Assembly: GCF_014898055.3 (NCBI RefSeq) | Contig: NW_023604295.1 | Span: 138,166,676 to 138,230,675 of the forward strand | Length of the DNA stretch: 64,000 nt | Reading direction: 5' to 3' | Origin: Talpa occidentalis | Lineage: Eukaryota; Chordata; Mammalia; Eulipotyphla; Talpidae | Shown here: piece by piece, positions 11,516-22,540 of the stretch | Position numbering within the stretch: the first letter of the stretch is position 1 | Layout of the letters: every line of letters begins with the position of its first letter | The notes under the pieces: generated by a model | What the model was told of the DNA's origin: nothing | The model's database searches: none | What the model saw: the letters and a program-made list of their open reading frames with translations, nothing else | Program-made: the position numbers and the translations under genes

Positions 11516-12309
11516 AGCAATAAGATAAAATAAGCACAAATATGCAAATTATATAAATTTCAAGATAAATGTGGATAATATTTTTGACAAGAAAGATTTC
11601 TAACATTTAGAGAATTTAAAGTCAGAAAATGTTGCAGGTAGAACTTTCATAAAATGAAAATGTTTTTACCATAAAATAAAATTGTTATCAAGTAACTGGC
11701 TCTAATTACAAACAAGTCAAAATGGCATTACCCAGAAACTGACTTCAAGAAAGTAGAAACATTTACTCCTATTTAGATTCCCATGAAGCTATGCTGGTTC
11801 CTGTTGCACTTTCTGTATGAATGTGAAATGACAGGAAGTATGGTTTAAAAGAGAATATTTTAATAACAAGAAATACATGCCTGTTAAAGTCTATGTGCTG
11901 GAGATGTTGCCTTGAATTTTTTTTTTTAATTTTCAAGCAAGAAAATTAAGCACGGCCACAGACAGAACAGTTACAGCTAACACATGTTGGGAGGCAGAGG
12001 AGAGCTTTCTTTTAGAGAAGGTGAAATGACATTGAACATCTGAGGAAACCCTTGTTGGCAGGTAGCCTGAGATAATATTTTCTAGGGAGGAAACAATGTG
12101 AGAGTCAGCCTACTTCTCACCCAAGACTGCCTGAGGCAACTTAGAGAGTCCTTCTGTGGGCTATTTTTAACCACATCAACCAAGCATTTTCAAGTTATCA
12201 CTGACATTGATTCCTGAAGTGTTTGCATGTGGGATTCTGCTGTAAATATCTCTTACAATCATACTAATATTCCTTCATTCCTGTCAAATATTTATTCATG
12301 TTAATAAAT
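11516..12309. other. unclassified sequence
   Basis: AT-rich, with a slightly less AT-rich part near 11990-12200. I recognise no repeat family or gene. Confidence 0.4.
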
Positions 12310-13290
12310 AGGATTATTTGAAATACATCAATGAATAACACAGTGATGTCTGCCCCCATGGATTTTGCCTCCTGGAGTAGAGCAAACAGACAATGAACAA
12401 CCAAGATAATTATAATAAAAATTAATGATGCTAAAATGTGACAAGAACAATGATATAAAAAGTAGAGCAGGATAAAGACAAAGGAGTGACATGGGAGAAA
12501 GATGGGCAGAATTCAGTGTCCAATGGGTTGGTCAGGGCAGGCGGGCAGCCTACGAAGGGAACAGTTGGATAAAATCTGGAAGGTGATGGAGGAGTCAGTC
12601 ACTTGTGTATATTTGGGGGAAGAAAGGCCGAGGCCGAGGAAACATCTCCAGCGTGTTTCAAGAAGAACAAGCCAGTCTCGTCCCTACAACAGGTGCATGA
12701 TTGGCGAGTAACAGGGGATGAGGGCAGAGCAGTTGTAAGGACAGATTCTATAGGGCCTTGCAGTCATTACAAAAATATTGGCATTTAATGCATGAAATGG
12801 GGAGAGCACTGAAGCTACAAAATGGGAGGGTAACATAATCTCCCTGACCTTCTAAAGGGATCGCACTGGCTCCGCTGTTGACGTGAAGGTGAAGCAGACC
12901 AAAGTGGTAGCGATGGTGGTGGAAGAGAGGTCAGATCTGGAGACATTTCAAAGATGGAGTAATAGGGTTCACAACGGAATAGATGAAAGGATGTAATGGG
13001 AAGTATAGATTCAAGGGTGACCCCCTAGGGTCACCCTTAACCTGAGTATAGAAGAGAACATCTTCCCACAACAGAGATGAGAAACCAGTGGGATGAATCA
13101 GGGTTTCAGAAAATAATGCATCAATTTGGAGACGCTTGAATTTGCATCGCCTATAAGACATCCACATGGAGATGTCAGGTAGGCCATTACATAAGTGAAG
13201 CCGGAGTTTGAGAGAGGCCGGATCAGTTTGGAAAAACGGAGGAGGAGATAAGGAGGCTGGAAATACAAGCTAGACTTGCTTCCATCCTCA
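12310..13290 (-). mobile_element. LINE-2 (L2) remnant, about 1 kb
   Basis: Many short matches occur in the expected order for reverse-complement L2: GGCAGAATTCAGTGTCCA, GAACAAGCCAGTC, TATAGGGCCTTGCAGTCAT, TAACATAATCTCCC, GATCGCACTGGCTCCGCTG, GGTAGCGATGGTGGTGGAAGAGAGG, GATTCAAGGGTGACC and AGACATCCACATGGAGATGTCAGGTAGG. This spans the end of the L2 reverse transcriptase ORF and the 3' UTR. All frames are broken, so this is a fossil. Confidence 0.8.
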
Positions 13291-13601
13291 GGATCTTCCC
13301 AGTGTAGCAACGCAATGTTTTCACCATCACATTTCTAATTAGGCCAACCCAGTAGAACAAACCAGTGTATAAGCCTCTGTCATCAGTAGTCTGTGTTAAA
13401 CTCTGCAATAGTTGATGAGACTAACTAGACAAGTGATCGTTGATGACTAGGAAGATGGCATTCTTTCCCTATGAAACAGTAATCCAAAACCAACCTGCTT
13501 TACTAAGATTCAGGAACTATTTGGAAATGTATTGCTATAAAATCAGTGATGGCATTTTAGTCTGGGGAGAGTCAAATGGAAAGATCCTTTGTGCCTCCTT
13601 G

Positions 13602-14488
13602 TGTTACAGGGCAGGGAGAGGGGCACCCCTGAACCCCCAAACCTGCCTGCTTTAAATAGGTTCTGCCATCTGCCACATCAAGACAAAACATATAAGACCT
13701 TTAATGGAAAGAAAATTTAATACAATTAGTGTGCAATACAGAAAAGACAGAAAATACAGTTTTTAAATCATGCACCCAAAGTTACTATCCCCTCGAGGGT
13801 AAATGTCCAGTCAAACAGGAGTGGGCCAAAGCAGGCCCAAAAGCTGCCACAGGTCTAAAGTACCTTCCGGTGCGGACCCATAGAAAAAGGTGAGAAGCAG
13901 TCAAACACGTCTGGGAGGAAAAGAGCAAAACCAAAACCAAGATATGGCCTCCCTGGTGGTGCAAGGGGTTAAACACCACACTATGAAGCAATCTGCAGCC
14001 TCTGCAGCATGAGATCGATCCCCGGCCGGCCAGAGAGCAACCCACATGGTGCAGCAGACCTCTCCTGTCTTGCCTGCTGCTCCCCTCAGCAGTGAATTTC
14101 AGTCAGTCTGCCTGTTCTGTTCCCCACTCTGTCTCTGGCGAATCCTCTCACCCCCCGCATCTCTGGCCTATACCTCAGCTTTTGTATGCATAAATAAATA
14201 AACCTTTAAAAGAAAAATACCAAGATAAAAGCTGCGATTGTTAACCTCCCCACAGGTCTCTCACCCTCATCTGTTTTAACCAGTCCAGGACCAAGAAGCA
14301 AGCACAGTTTCTTGACATGTCTCTCTGCTCCTTATGCCTCCTCCAGGTCTCCTTGTTACTCTCCATCCGGCTTCGTTTCTTCCTCAGTCTCTCCAGTTTC
14401 TTCTCCTCCTTCCCACTCAGCTCCAACCTCCTTTGGGTGGGGCAGGGAACCTGGAGCCTCCCCTTTCCCTGGGGACCACCCTCTTATA
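13602..14488 (-). mobile_element. solo LTR of an endogenous retrovirus (class I-like), split by a SINE
   Basis: This is the reverse complement of the LTR at 52528-53120, with matching sequence along its length. It is flanked by a 4-bp direct repeat, CTTG (13598-13601 and 14489-14492), and starts TGTTACAGGG. A 274-bp SINE plus a 9-bp target duplication explain the extra length. A solo LTR arises when the two LTRs of a provirus recombine, and no internal viral gene remains here. The 4-bp duplication fits gammaretrovirus-like class I elements. Orientation is tentative: ATTAAA (complement at 13700-13705) is taken as the polyadenylation signal. The frames at 14241-14621 on both strands are LTR sequence, not genes. 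Confidence 0.85.
13945..14218 (+). mobile_element. tRNA-derived T+ SINE (Rhin-1-like) inside the LTR
   Basis: Head GGCCTCCCTGGTGGTGCAAG, B-box-like GAGATCGATCCC, and tail TTTGTATGCATAAATAAATAAACCTTT. Perfect 9-bp target duplication ACCAAGATA at 13936-13944 and 14219-14227. The LTR sequence is continuous across it when the SINE is removed, so the SINE is younger than the LTR. Confidence 0.96.
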
Positions 14489-14492
14489 CTTG

Positions 14493-15959
14493 GAAGAGCC
14501 CAGAGAACAAAACAAGATAACCTACGAACACCAGGCTCTGAGCTCAAACTTTGGACCAATGTCAGGTTACCCGTCCTTTCCAATATTGGGGGCAGCATGG
14601 AAGTTTAAAGCTACTAAATGAGGGAATAACTTTATGAATGAAAGATCTTATCACTGACTTGTGATCTGGTGAATGCGGTGCTTGCTGTTCTCACAGACTC
14701 TAATCCCAAAACAATTCTTGGCCTCCTGACCTTGAAACAAAGCTTCTTGGTTTACTGTTCATCACCGGAAGTCGCATCCACTCTTGGGAAGAGCTCCAGT
14801 TGCCTATTGCCAGTACCCCTGATCCCATCTTGCTTTTGCTGTTGGCACTAACCTGAGAAAATCTCCTTACCTTCCTGAAAGCACTCCAAGCAAACTAAAT
14901 AGAGACACCAAATCAGTAAGCAAAAGCCTCAGTGTGCCTATATTCTCTGCAGTATCCCTGGAGGTGTTTGGCAAGAAGATAGTGAAAAAAGGAAAATGTG
15001 GGGGCCAAAAGAAATGGGGAAATAGAGGTGTCAGAGAGATGGGATGTTCAGAAATCAGATTTTTTGTGATAACGTCTTCCTATCTTTGGTAAGTGTCCTT
15101 CAACAAATAAACAAAAGGCAAAGACAGTTTTTTTAATGCAATTTTCAATTAAAAACGGCCCAGGGCATTGATATTGTAAATAATTTAATGTGCAGATAGT
15201 ATGATTAAGTCAGAAAAGTTCCGTGAATTTTCATTTCAGATGTGTTCTACCCTCCTACCCGCCCCACACACCATCTGCTATTTGTTTTAGATAGACAAAG
15301 TTATAGGTGGAGTGAAAACCAGATTGATTTTTAAAACCTTCATTTTACAAACTCATGGCTTATTTTTGAAGCCTAGTAGCCTTTGCGTTCATGAAAAAAA
15401 ACATTTAACTATAAAACTGACATAATTTGTGGAGGTGGTCGTATCTTGTTCTAAGAAACTAAAGACCATTTGGAATTAGTCTAAAGTGAACTGTAAAGAC
15501 AACCATAGCTGTGGGACACAAGGTGTTGAAGAGAAGATATTTTATTTCAGCTTCATTTGATAACACAAATTCTAATTATTCCTACTAAATTATTTTCTTG
15601 AATTGAAAACTTGGAGTATCTGCTTTTCTATTGACCTCATTCTTTTACCTTGTCATGTCATCTAGTCATCTGGGATATATGTTTTTGTCAAATAATTATG
15701 CATTCAAATATAAATAATAACATGTTAGATGCATTTTGTCAAAAACCTATAGACAGGGTCTTTCAAAGACTAGACTGAAAAATATGGCAGATACAGACAA
15801 TAATTTTTTTAGTAAAGAGATGAAATACTTAAAGAGCAAAAAGAAGAAAAATAAGAGGGTAGGGAATAAAGGTTATAAAGGCAATTGCTGAACAAAAGAA
15901 AGTTGTATGACAATTCTGACACTAAGATGTGAAGCTGTTCTCTTGAAACACACACCATT
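14493..15959. other. unclassified sequence
   Basis: The first 400 bp are richer in GC than the average of the window but match no family I know. The rest is AT-rich, with several A- and T-runs. There is no recognisable gene. Confidence 0.4.
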
Positions 15960-16640
15960 GTAAATCAATAAAATTTTATATAAAAGAAAACAAAGTAAAT
16001 TTTAAGGTAATAGTTACTGTTAGAGATAACGTGGGACATTTCACATGATAAAAGATTTAATTTGAAAAGAATGGAAAATAATTCAAACTTTCAGACACCT
16101 AATTAAATAGCATCAAACATGTAATGTAACAGCTAACAGAATTCCAAAGAGAAATAAGAAAATAAAATCATAGTTCAAGAGTTTATCAGGCTTCTACTAG
16201 TACTTGGTACAATAAAAAGACAGAAAGTAAGAAGATATAGAGAAGATGAAAGGAATGGAGGCACATTGATTTAATTGACATATATTTACTCGCACAACCA
16301 CAAGCCAGAGAATATATATTCTCATCAAATCCACATGGAATATTTGCCTAATGTTTACCAATTACCGTCAGTCAAAGAAGAAATCAAAAAGGAAATTAGA
16401 ATATATTTTGAAATAAATGATAATGAAAAGACAGCATCTCAAAACCTCTGAGGTGCAATAAAACTGTAACAGAATTTATGGTCAAACGTGTTTTAAAATA
16501 AAAAAAAGATTTAATCGTTCATCTCAAGAAGCTTAGAAAATAACTACAGAAGAATATACAAGGAAGCCTTAAGAAATTAGAAGAATGGAAAAATAAAATC
16601 ATATGTTAGACTTCTCAAATTTTTTAAATAAAAACCCTGA
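15960..16640 (+). mobile_element. decayed LINE-1 ORF2 fragment (endonuclease to RT region)
   Basis: Ordered partial matches to mammalian L1 ORF2 on the plus strand include a TTCTCATCAAATCCACATGGAATATT-like stretch near 16318-16343, GTCAAAGAAGAAATCAAAAAGGAAATTAGA near 16371, GAAATAAATGATAATGAAAAGACAGCAT near 16409, and CATCTCAAGAAGCTTAGAAAATAA near 16521. It lies between the endonuclease and reverse transcriptase domains. Reading frames are fully broken, consistent with a very old L1M-type copy. Confidence 0.65.
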
Positions 16641-17524
16641 TTCTTAAGAAACCTTGAGTTTTGCCTTTCATAGAAAATTGCATTAACACCATTTTGCTGA
16701 AATTGGGAAAAGGATCTATATATGCAAAAGACTTTACCAGGACCTGACCCATACTATTTGATCAAAAGATGTTAGCTTTTCTCCCATTCACTCTTCTCTA
16801 GAAGATAAAAATGAAAACTTTGAATGACAGCTGTTCATCAACACTGAACATTCCAAGGGAAAACTTCTCTTTCTTTTGAATTGCTAAAATAACCCTCTTC
16901 TGGGTCTAAAGGTCCAGTTTTATAATTTTTACAAATTATAAATATATAATTATAATTTTACATTTGTGCACAGGAATTGAGGAGATGGGGGAGGAGAATG
17001 GTATATTTTATTACAAAGAATACTGAATTGTCTGGGTTAATGAAAAGAAGACAGGAAAAGAAGCCATTTTGCCAAGACCTCCAATTCTCCTTTCTTCATC
17101 CCTTTTCTCTGAACATAAAGCACAAAGAGCTTTTCCTTTCTGTTAATCTACTTCTACTCCACTAAGATAGAGTAAGAAAACTATCACGCATGACAATATT
17201 TTCATGAAAAATCAGAAATGGCCTGACATACCAGATTCTTTACAATACTCTGAACACAAAGTATTCTTGTGCTAAAATCTGTTATCCTGACATTCATTGC
17301 CTGTCTTCTAAATAGCCTGATTGGTGACCACTGGCAACAGGTCCATTTTAGAGACACAAAGCTATTTTTTCAATTCGTGGGCTGACTTCAAATGAAAAAT
17401 AAGGCAGGTGAGGAGTGTTTTCTTGGGTCAGTTCCTCCATATGTGAGTCAGCTGCAGCTGCTACTGTACTGAACAAGCTTAATTTGCAAGATAGCAAATG
17501 AGAAATAGCAAAATCATGAGCTTT
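16641..17524. other. unclassified AT-rich sequence
   Basis: Possibly continuing L1 remnant at the left end. Otherwise unrecognised. The 62-codon frame at 16977-17165 has no domain. Confidence 0.35.
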
Positions 17525-17640
17525 GTTTGAGTCAGTTCAACCAACAAATGTTACCCAGTAAGTGCTAAGCACTGAGCAAGAAGCCTGAAGTGCCATAATG
17601 AATAAAGGCAAGCTGTGCCCTGAGGCTAAGTGTGTTTGGC
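17525..17640 (-). mobile_element. L2 3' end remnant
   Basis: CAACAAATGTTACCCAGTAAGTGCTAAGCACTGAGCAAGAA and AATGAATAAAGGCAAGCTGTGCCCTGAGG follow the reverse complement of the L2 3' terminus (TTTATTGAGCACCTACTATG, then the GGGGATACAATGA and TCCCTGCCCTCA region). Confidence 0.5.
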
Positions 17641-17924
17641 AGCGAGGCTGCAGAGTCTTCCTTCTAAGATGATATATTATGCCCTTCTTCAAAAGGGGAT
17701 CCTCATTAGCATCATTATTCCTATGATTCATAGAATATATTCAAATAAAAGGATATGAGATTGGCAAAGTGCAAAATGACCAAATACACCAATTACTCAA
17801 GAAACATCAGGGTATATGGAGAAAAATGCCATCACCACCCCTATTCCCAGGGTATACATAGCAAAACAAGGAAAGTTGAAACCAGGACTAGAGAAAGACG
17901 AATTATGGGTGAGGGTGTGGATTT

Positions 17925-18250
17925 CTTCATGTTAACTAGTTTGAGTTTTATTTATGCAGAGAGCGACAGATTTGGATTTGTATTTTAGACAGATCACACT
18001 GCCTGCGGTATAGGTGAAGGATGTAAGCTGGGACCCAGAAGGAAAGCAATTACGTATCAATTTTAATAGCCCAAGTGAGATATGACTAGGGGTCTTGTTA
18101 GGGCAGGAGAAATAGTAACAGAAGTAAGAAAAGGGAATGAATTCATCATGAATTGAACTAAAGGGGAACATTTTGACCAGTTCTAGAGAAAGAGGTGAAA
18201 ATGTCCATATAATTATAGAAACAGCATATTTCTTTAAACAACAACAAAAA
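17925..18250 (-). mobile_element. L2 remnant
   Basis: GATTTGTATTTTAGACAGATCACACTGCCTGCGGTATAGGTGAAGGATG, then AGCAATTACG and AGCCCAAGTGAGATATGA, match in order the reverse complement of L2 (ATCTGATTTGTGTTTTAAAAAGATCACTCTGGCTGCTGTGT, then TATTGCAGTAGTCCAGGCGAGAGATGATG). It may be part of the same element as 17525-17640. Confidence 0.6.
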
Positions 18251-18261
18251 AGCTGATTCAG

Positions 18262-18534
18262 GGCCTCCCTAGTGGCGCAGCAGTCGTTGAGCGCAGTGCT
18301 GTGAAGCTGTCCGTAGCCTCTGCAGCGCGGGTTTGATTCCCAGCCAGCCAGGGAGATTTCCACATGACAAGGCAGACCTCTCCTGTTGCACCCACTGCTC
18401 CCCTCAGCAGTGCTTTCAGTCTGTCTGCCTGTTCTGCTCCCCACTCTGTCTCTGGTGAATCCTCTCACCCTCCCGCACCTCTGGCCTGTACCCCAGCTAT
18501 TGTATAAATAAAAAATAAATCTTTAAAAAAAAAA
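18262..18534 (+). mobile_element. tRNA-derived T+ SINE (Rhin-1-like)
   Basis: Head GGCCTCCCTAGTGGCGCAGCAG, B-box-like GGTTTGATTCCC, and tail CTATTGTATAAATAAAAAATAAATCTTT. Target duplication CTGATTCAG at 18253-18261 and 18535-18543. The copy at 19440 shares GCCAGCCAGGGAGAT and CCAGCTATTGTATAAA with it, marking a small subgroup. The 178-codon minus frame at 17932-18468, the longest in the window, is this SINE plus flank. Confidence 0.95.
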
Positions 18535-18543
18535 CTGATTCAG

Positions 18544-19439
18544 GTTCAGACACATACAAGATAAGGTTGCTAGAAGAAAAATTATAATTTGATAGGGAAC
18601 CCCTCTGAGGATTTAATCAAAAAAGAGGATTTAATCAGGACCATTGTAGAAATACTTTTTGCAATTACTCTTGACTAGGTTTGAGTGATTTCTTAATGAA
18701 AAAATATTAGAAGTCACTTTGTTTATGTCATTAAGTACATATTCTTAAATTGTCTCTATGTTGAACTGTGTATGTTACAATATTATGAATTCAATCATTT
18801 TCAACCAATCCTTTATGTGGCCTCTTCAAGCTCAAAATTTGAAGCAAAAATGGCATTTTTATCTCCTTAAAGGTAAATTTCTGAAATGTGAAATCTATCA
18901 TTATTAGAATCAAACATCTAATGCTCAAAATGGGAAGAGAAGAAACATGGTTTCCTGAATGGATCCTTGAGTTACTCATTTTTCTCATGAACTTTGTTTT
19001 TATATTCCTAAACCTATCCTAGATTTGTTCTAATCTAAAAGGAAAAAGTTTTATAGATTAATCACATGGTGGTTAAGATCAAATCTTGAAAACCTTAAGC
19101 ATTAGACATCAGGAGAGTTCAAGCTACACAAATCGATCTCAAGACTACCAATACACTAACTGAAACAAAAATCAGGAAGAGAAGGTTACTGTTTTGCCTG
19201 ATGCCCCCTGAGTAATTTGATAAATTATAACTCATTACAACAGTCTGAATAATCTCTTATCTTACAGCTACTGCAAAATTCATATGTATTAAAAAAAAGA
19301 AAGCTGGGTACAATGCCTTCTATATGCCTGTCATGATGTGTTGGATTAAATTCAATATTAAATCACTAGATGAAGAAATAAGAAGGAAAAAGGAAATCAC
19401 TATATTATAAGCATATAGCTTTAAAAGAAAGCAGTATCT
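18544..19439. other. unclassified AT-rich sequence
   Basis: A short direct repeat of GAGGATTTAATCA occurs near 18606 and 18623. Nothing else is recognised. Confidence 0.4.
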
Positions 19440-19708
19440 GGGCCTCCCCAGTGGAGCAAACCGGTTGAGTGCAGCAATGTGAAGCTGTCCGCAACCTCTG
19501 CAGCGCGGGTTTGATTCCCAGCCAGCCAGGGAGATTCCCACATGGCATGGCAGACCTCTCCTGTCATGCTTGCTGCTCACCTCAGCAGTGCTTTCGGACC
19601 GTCTACCTGTTCTGCTCCCCGCTCTGTCTCTGGTGAATCCTCTCACCCTCCCTCACCTCTGACCTTTACCCCAGCTATTGTATAAATAAAAAAATTTAAA
19701 AAATCTTT
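19440..19708 (+). mobile_element. tRNA-derived T+ SINE (Rhin-1-like)
   Basis: Head GGGCCTCCCCAGTGGAGCAAAC, GGTTTGATTCCC B-box-like motif, and tail CTATTGTATAAATAAAAAAATTTAAAAAATCTTTT. It is close to the 18262 copy. I could not find a clean target duplication. Confidence 0.92.
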
Positions 19709-19709
19709 T

Positions 19710-20514
19710 ATATAACTACTATGTCAAGATAAAAGTTCCCTTTGTCTGCTCAGATAATGAACATGGACTGTCTCATCTTGACCACCACAAAGCATAGTTT
19801 TCTGTCTGCCACTACTTAACGATGAAACCTATTTCTGAAAAAGGATGCATATCACCAAATCATTCTCACATTTTGCTTTTGTCTATTTGAGTAAAATGTC
19901 ATAATTATCTGGATGTGAGTTCCTCTTGTTAAAACGTTCTTGTAAGAACTATTTGATGAGCATTTCCATGCAACTAGTAGGTTGGCATGAGTTGGCAGGG
20001 AAGGAAAAAGTTTCATAAATGTCTATGGCCTCTGCATCATGCTGGTCTAGGACTCACCACGGACCTCAAGGCTGGTGGGTGAAATGCTCACAGTCTTAGC
20101 CATTGTGTTCTGTGCATAAATCATATTCTACAACTATATTCAGCTGAAAAGATCTGCTGATTTGTATCCAGAGGCGCACCTATTTCTAAACTAATGCACA
20201 GTCCTTGAAGTTCCCATGGGTTGTGAATTCTAGAAGGCCAGACGTTTGGTGTACAGCAAAACTCTTAACTAAAAAGTGAAGTCAATGACAAGAGACAGAT
20301 TGTAAGAGTCTGTAAATCCAGAGTTTAGATTTCCTTATTTCAGCTTCTTCTAAACTAAAGTTTTAAAACAATTTCAGTTGACATTGGAAAGGTGTATAAT
20401 TATGATTATGATCTTCTGAGCAATTCATCCATGATGCACAAATAAAGTACTTGTATTTCAGTATTGCATCCTCAATAGATTAAATCTGAGCAAATTGGAG
20501 ATGATATGATCAGC
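19710..20514. other. unclassified sequence
   Basis: The part around 19960-20260 has a more balanced composition and no repeat signature I know. It could be unique, possibly constrained non-coding DNA. The sequence alone does not show function. Confidence 0.35.
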
Positions 20515-20527
20515 GGGGGGGGGGGGG
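20515..20527 (+). repeat. poly(G) run (13 G)
   Basis: Thirteen uninterrupted G residues, followed by AGG, on the plus strand. Unusual in such an AT-rich region. It may be variable in length or prone to sequencing error. Confidence 0.9.
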
Positions 20528-20529
20528 AG

Positions 20530-21579
20530 GCAAATCTCTTCAGTCTTGGAAGCACTTTCAGCTCTAAATGCTTGAATCAAGGAACAATTATTTAAATCCA
20601 GACAAATAAAAATTTTTCAAAGAGCCAGAAAGATGAATATGAGGTTATGATAATATTTAGCATCATGAGTAACATGAAAGACATATATTGGCATGAAATC
20701 TAAAAAAAAAGGTTATGTAAAATCATATTTTAGAAGTATTGAGATGAAAGTCACATGGAAATTGTAGTCAATTTAATAATTTATATCTTAAAATTTAATT
20801 TTAAATAATTTAAATTTAACAATTTAATAACAATAAAAATGTTAATTTTTCAAATTTCTTAAAACCTAGAAGTGGCATTTTATTGTCCCAAACATACTCC
20901 AGAAAAAACTTCCTTTATTTCTTTCTTGTTGCTAGTATTATATAATTCAACTATATAAGCTAACTATCATATTGAATATAAACAGGTTTATTTTCAGTAA
21001 ATTTCTTAACATTATCAAGTTAAGTATTATTGTTTGTAGAAAGAACACATCTATTAATTTGGGAGGAGTAAGATAAGACCTTTTTACAGCTGATTTGGCA
21101 GAAATCATCAAACCTATTTTGTATGAACTATGGAGCAGATTTTATGAAGAAAATTAGAACTGACATATTACATGGAACCGCCCCAGGGGCAGTAAACAGA
21201 GGATGCCCCTGAGCCACATAAAGCAATGTATTTATTTTTTACAATTTAAGGAAAATAGATTTCTATAAGGGGAGGGGGATGGGAAATTTCAGAAACATTC
21301 GAGAAAGAAGGCATCATTGAGGCAGCATGGAACTGACTCAGTGAATGTAAAAATAAAAGCAATCAGTGAATGTTAGCCTTAGAGTGATGTCAGATAGCTT
21401 TTTCTCTGAACGGAATGGTGTTCTCGATTTTAGTTTTATTTAATGGCACCAGGAAGTACTCACTTGCTAAAATCCATGGAACATTCCTGGGTATTTTCCC
21501 CCTTTCTTTCAAAGACCCCAAATGCCACAATCAGTCTGTTCCAGCTAGTGATGCTTTCTCATTTCTCAGCCTGTCCTAG
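20530..21579. other. unclassified AT-rich sequence
   Basis: Very AT-rich around 20760-20850, with repeated AATTTAA/TTTAATTT words. Nothing recognised. Confidence 0.4.
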
Positions 21580-22170
21580 CCAGGGATGCTCCCTGCTTCT
21601 CCATCCCTTGCTGCTCATGTAAATAATCCCTTGATTGGGAGACCACTCACTTTTTCATTCTTGCATAGGCTGTTACCTTCCAGAGTAGAGGATGTCACTT
21701 TAAAACATAAACATCACCAAGTTCCTGCTCTTAATGAAGTTCTTTATGTCCTTCTTGGTCTTTACATCAAGTTGAGGATAGAATCTAAACTTTCTAGGAG
21801 ACAGATACTGAACAGCTGCCAACCTTAGATGAGCTTATTTATATTCCAGTGCCTTTGTACATGCTGTCCTCACCACTTGGAATTCTTCCATGTTTGCCTC
21901 ACTCACGTCTACTCATCTTCTAAAATCACGGCACTTGGTCCTTCCATTCTCCTCCAGCAGAAAAGGGTGATCCTTCCTTTCTGCTCTAATAATATCTACT
22001 CCTCGAAGGAAAGATGGGGAAAAAAGAAACATCTGGCGGAAGACATGTTTCTGAGAGTTGGAAAGTTAGCTTCAATGCCTCAAAGGCTAGTCATCTCACC
22101 TTTGGACCATTATAATTAACAAAATAGCCTACTTCCATCTCTGTCTTTTTGCTTATGTATCTCCTACATG
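21580..22170 (+). mobile_element. L2 3' region remnant
   Basis: On the plus strand: GGATGTCACTTTAAAACATAAACATCACC (compare the L2 GTGATCCTTTTAAAACRTAAATCA), ATAGAATCTAAACTTTCTAGG, CAGTGCCTTTGTACATGCTGTCC..ACTTGGAATTCTTCCATG, and CGTCTACTCATCTTCTAAAATCACGGCA. These follow the L2 order leading to the 3' UTR. Confidence 0.65.
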
Positions 22171-22254
22171 AAAATAATCAGGCAGAGACCACTGTTCTAT
22201 TTCATAAACTCTGCTTTGCAGCATCTCCCTGTTGGTTATAGTATTTCATTTCTT

Positions 22255-22525
22255 TTTTTTTTTTTAAAGATTTATTCATTTATTTATACAAGCACTGGGC
22301 ATAGTCAGAAGTGCGGGAGGGTGAGAGGATTCACCAGAGCCAGAGCAGGGAACAGAACAGGCAGACTGATGAAGTACACTGCTGAGGGGAGCAGCGGGCG
22401 AGACAGGAGAGGTCTGTCACGCCATGTGGGACCCTCACTGGCGGCTGGGGATCAAAATGGCACTGCAGAGGCTGCAGGCAGCTTCACAGCCCAGCGATCA
22501 ACCGCTGCACCACCAGGGGAGGCCC
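22255..22525 (-). mobile_element. tRNA-derived T+ SINE (Rhin-1-like), clean target duplication
   Basis: Minus-strand head GGGCCTCCCCTGGTGGTGCAG, and tail TATAAATAAATGAATAAATCTTT plus poly(A). Perfect 15-bp target duplication AGTATTTCATTTCTT at 22240-22254 and 22526-22540, implying a fairly recent insertion. Confidence 0.96.
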
Positions 22526-22540
22526 AGTATTTCATTTCTT

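Noticed and set aside
14241..14621. Several overlapping frames of 60-98 codons on both strands
   Set aside because: They lie in the GC-richer LTR and its flank; the frames overlap in different phases, as expected by chance in stop-poor sequence.
17932..18468. Longest open frame (178 codons, minus)
   Set aside because: About half of it is the SINE at 18262-18534 read on the other strand and the rest is L2 remnant. The MRGFTRDR start is repeated in the SINE at 19440.
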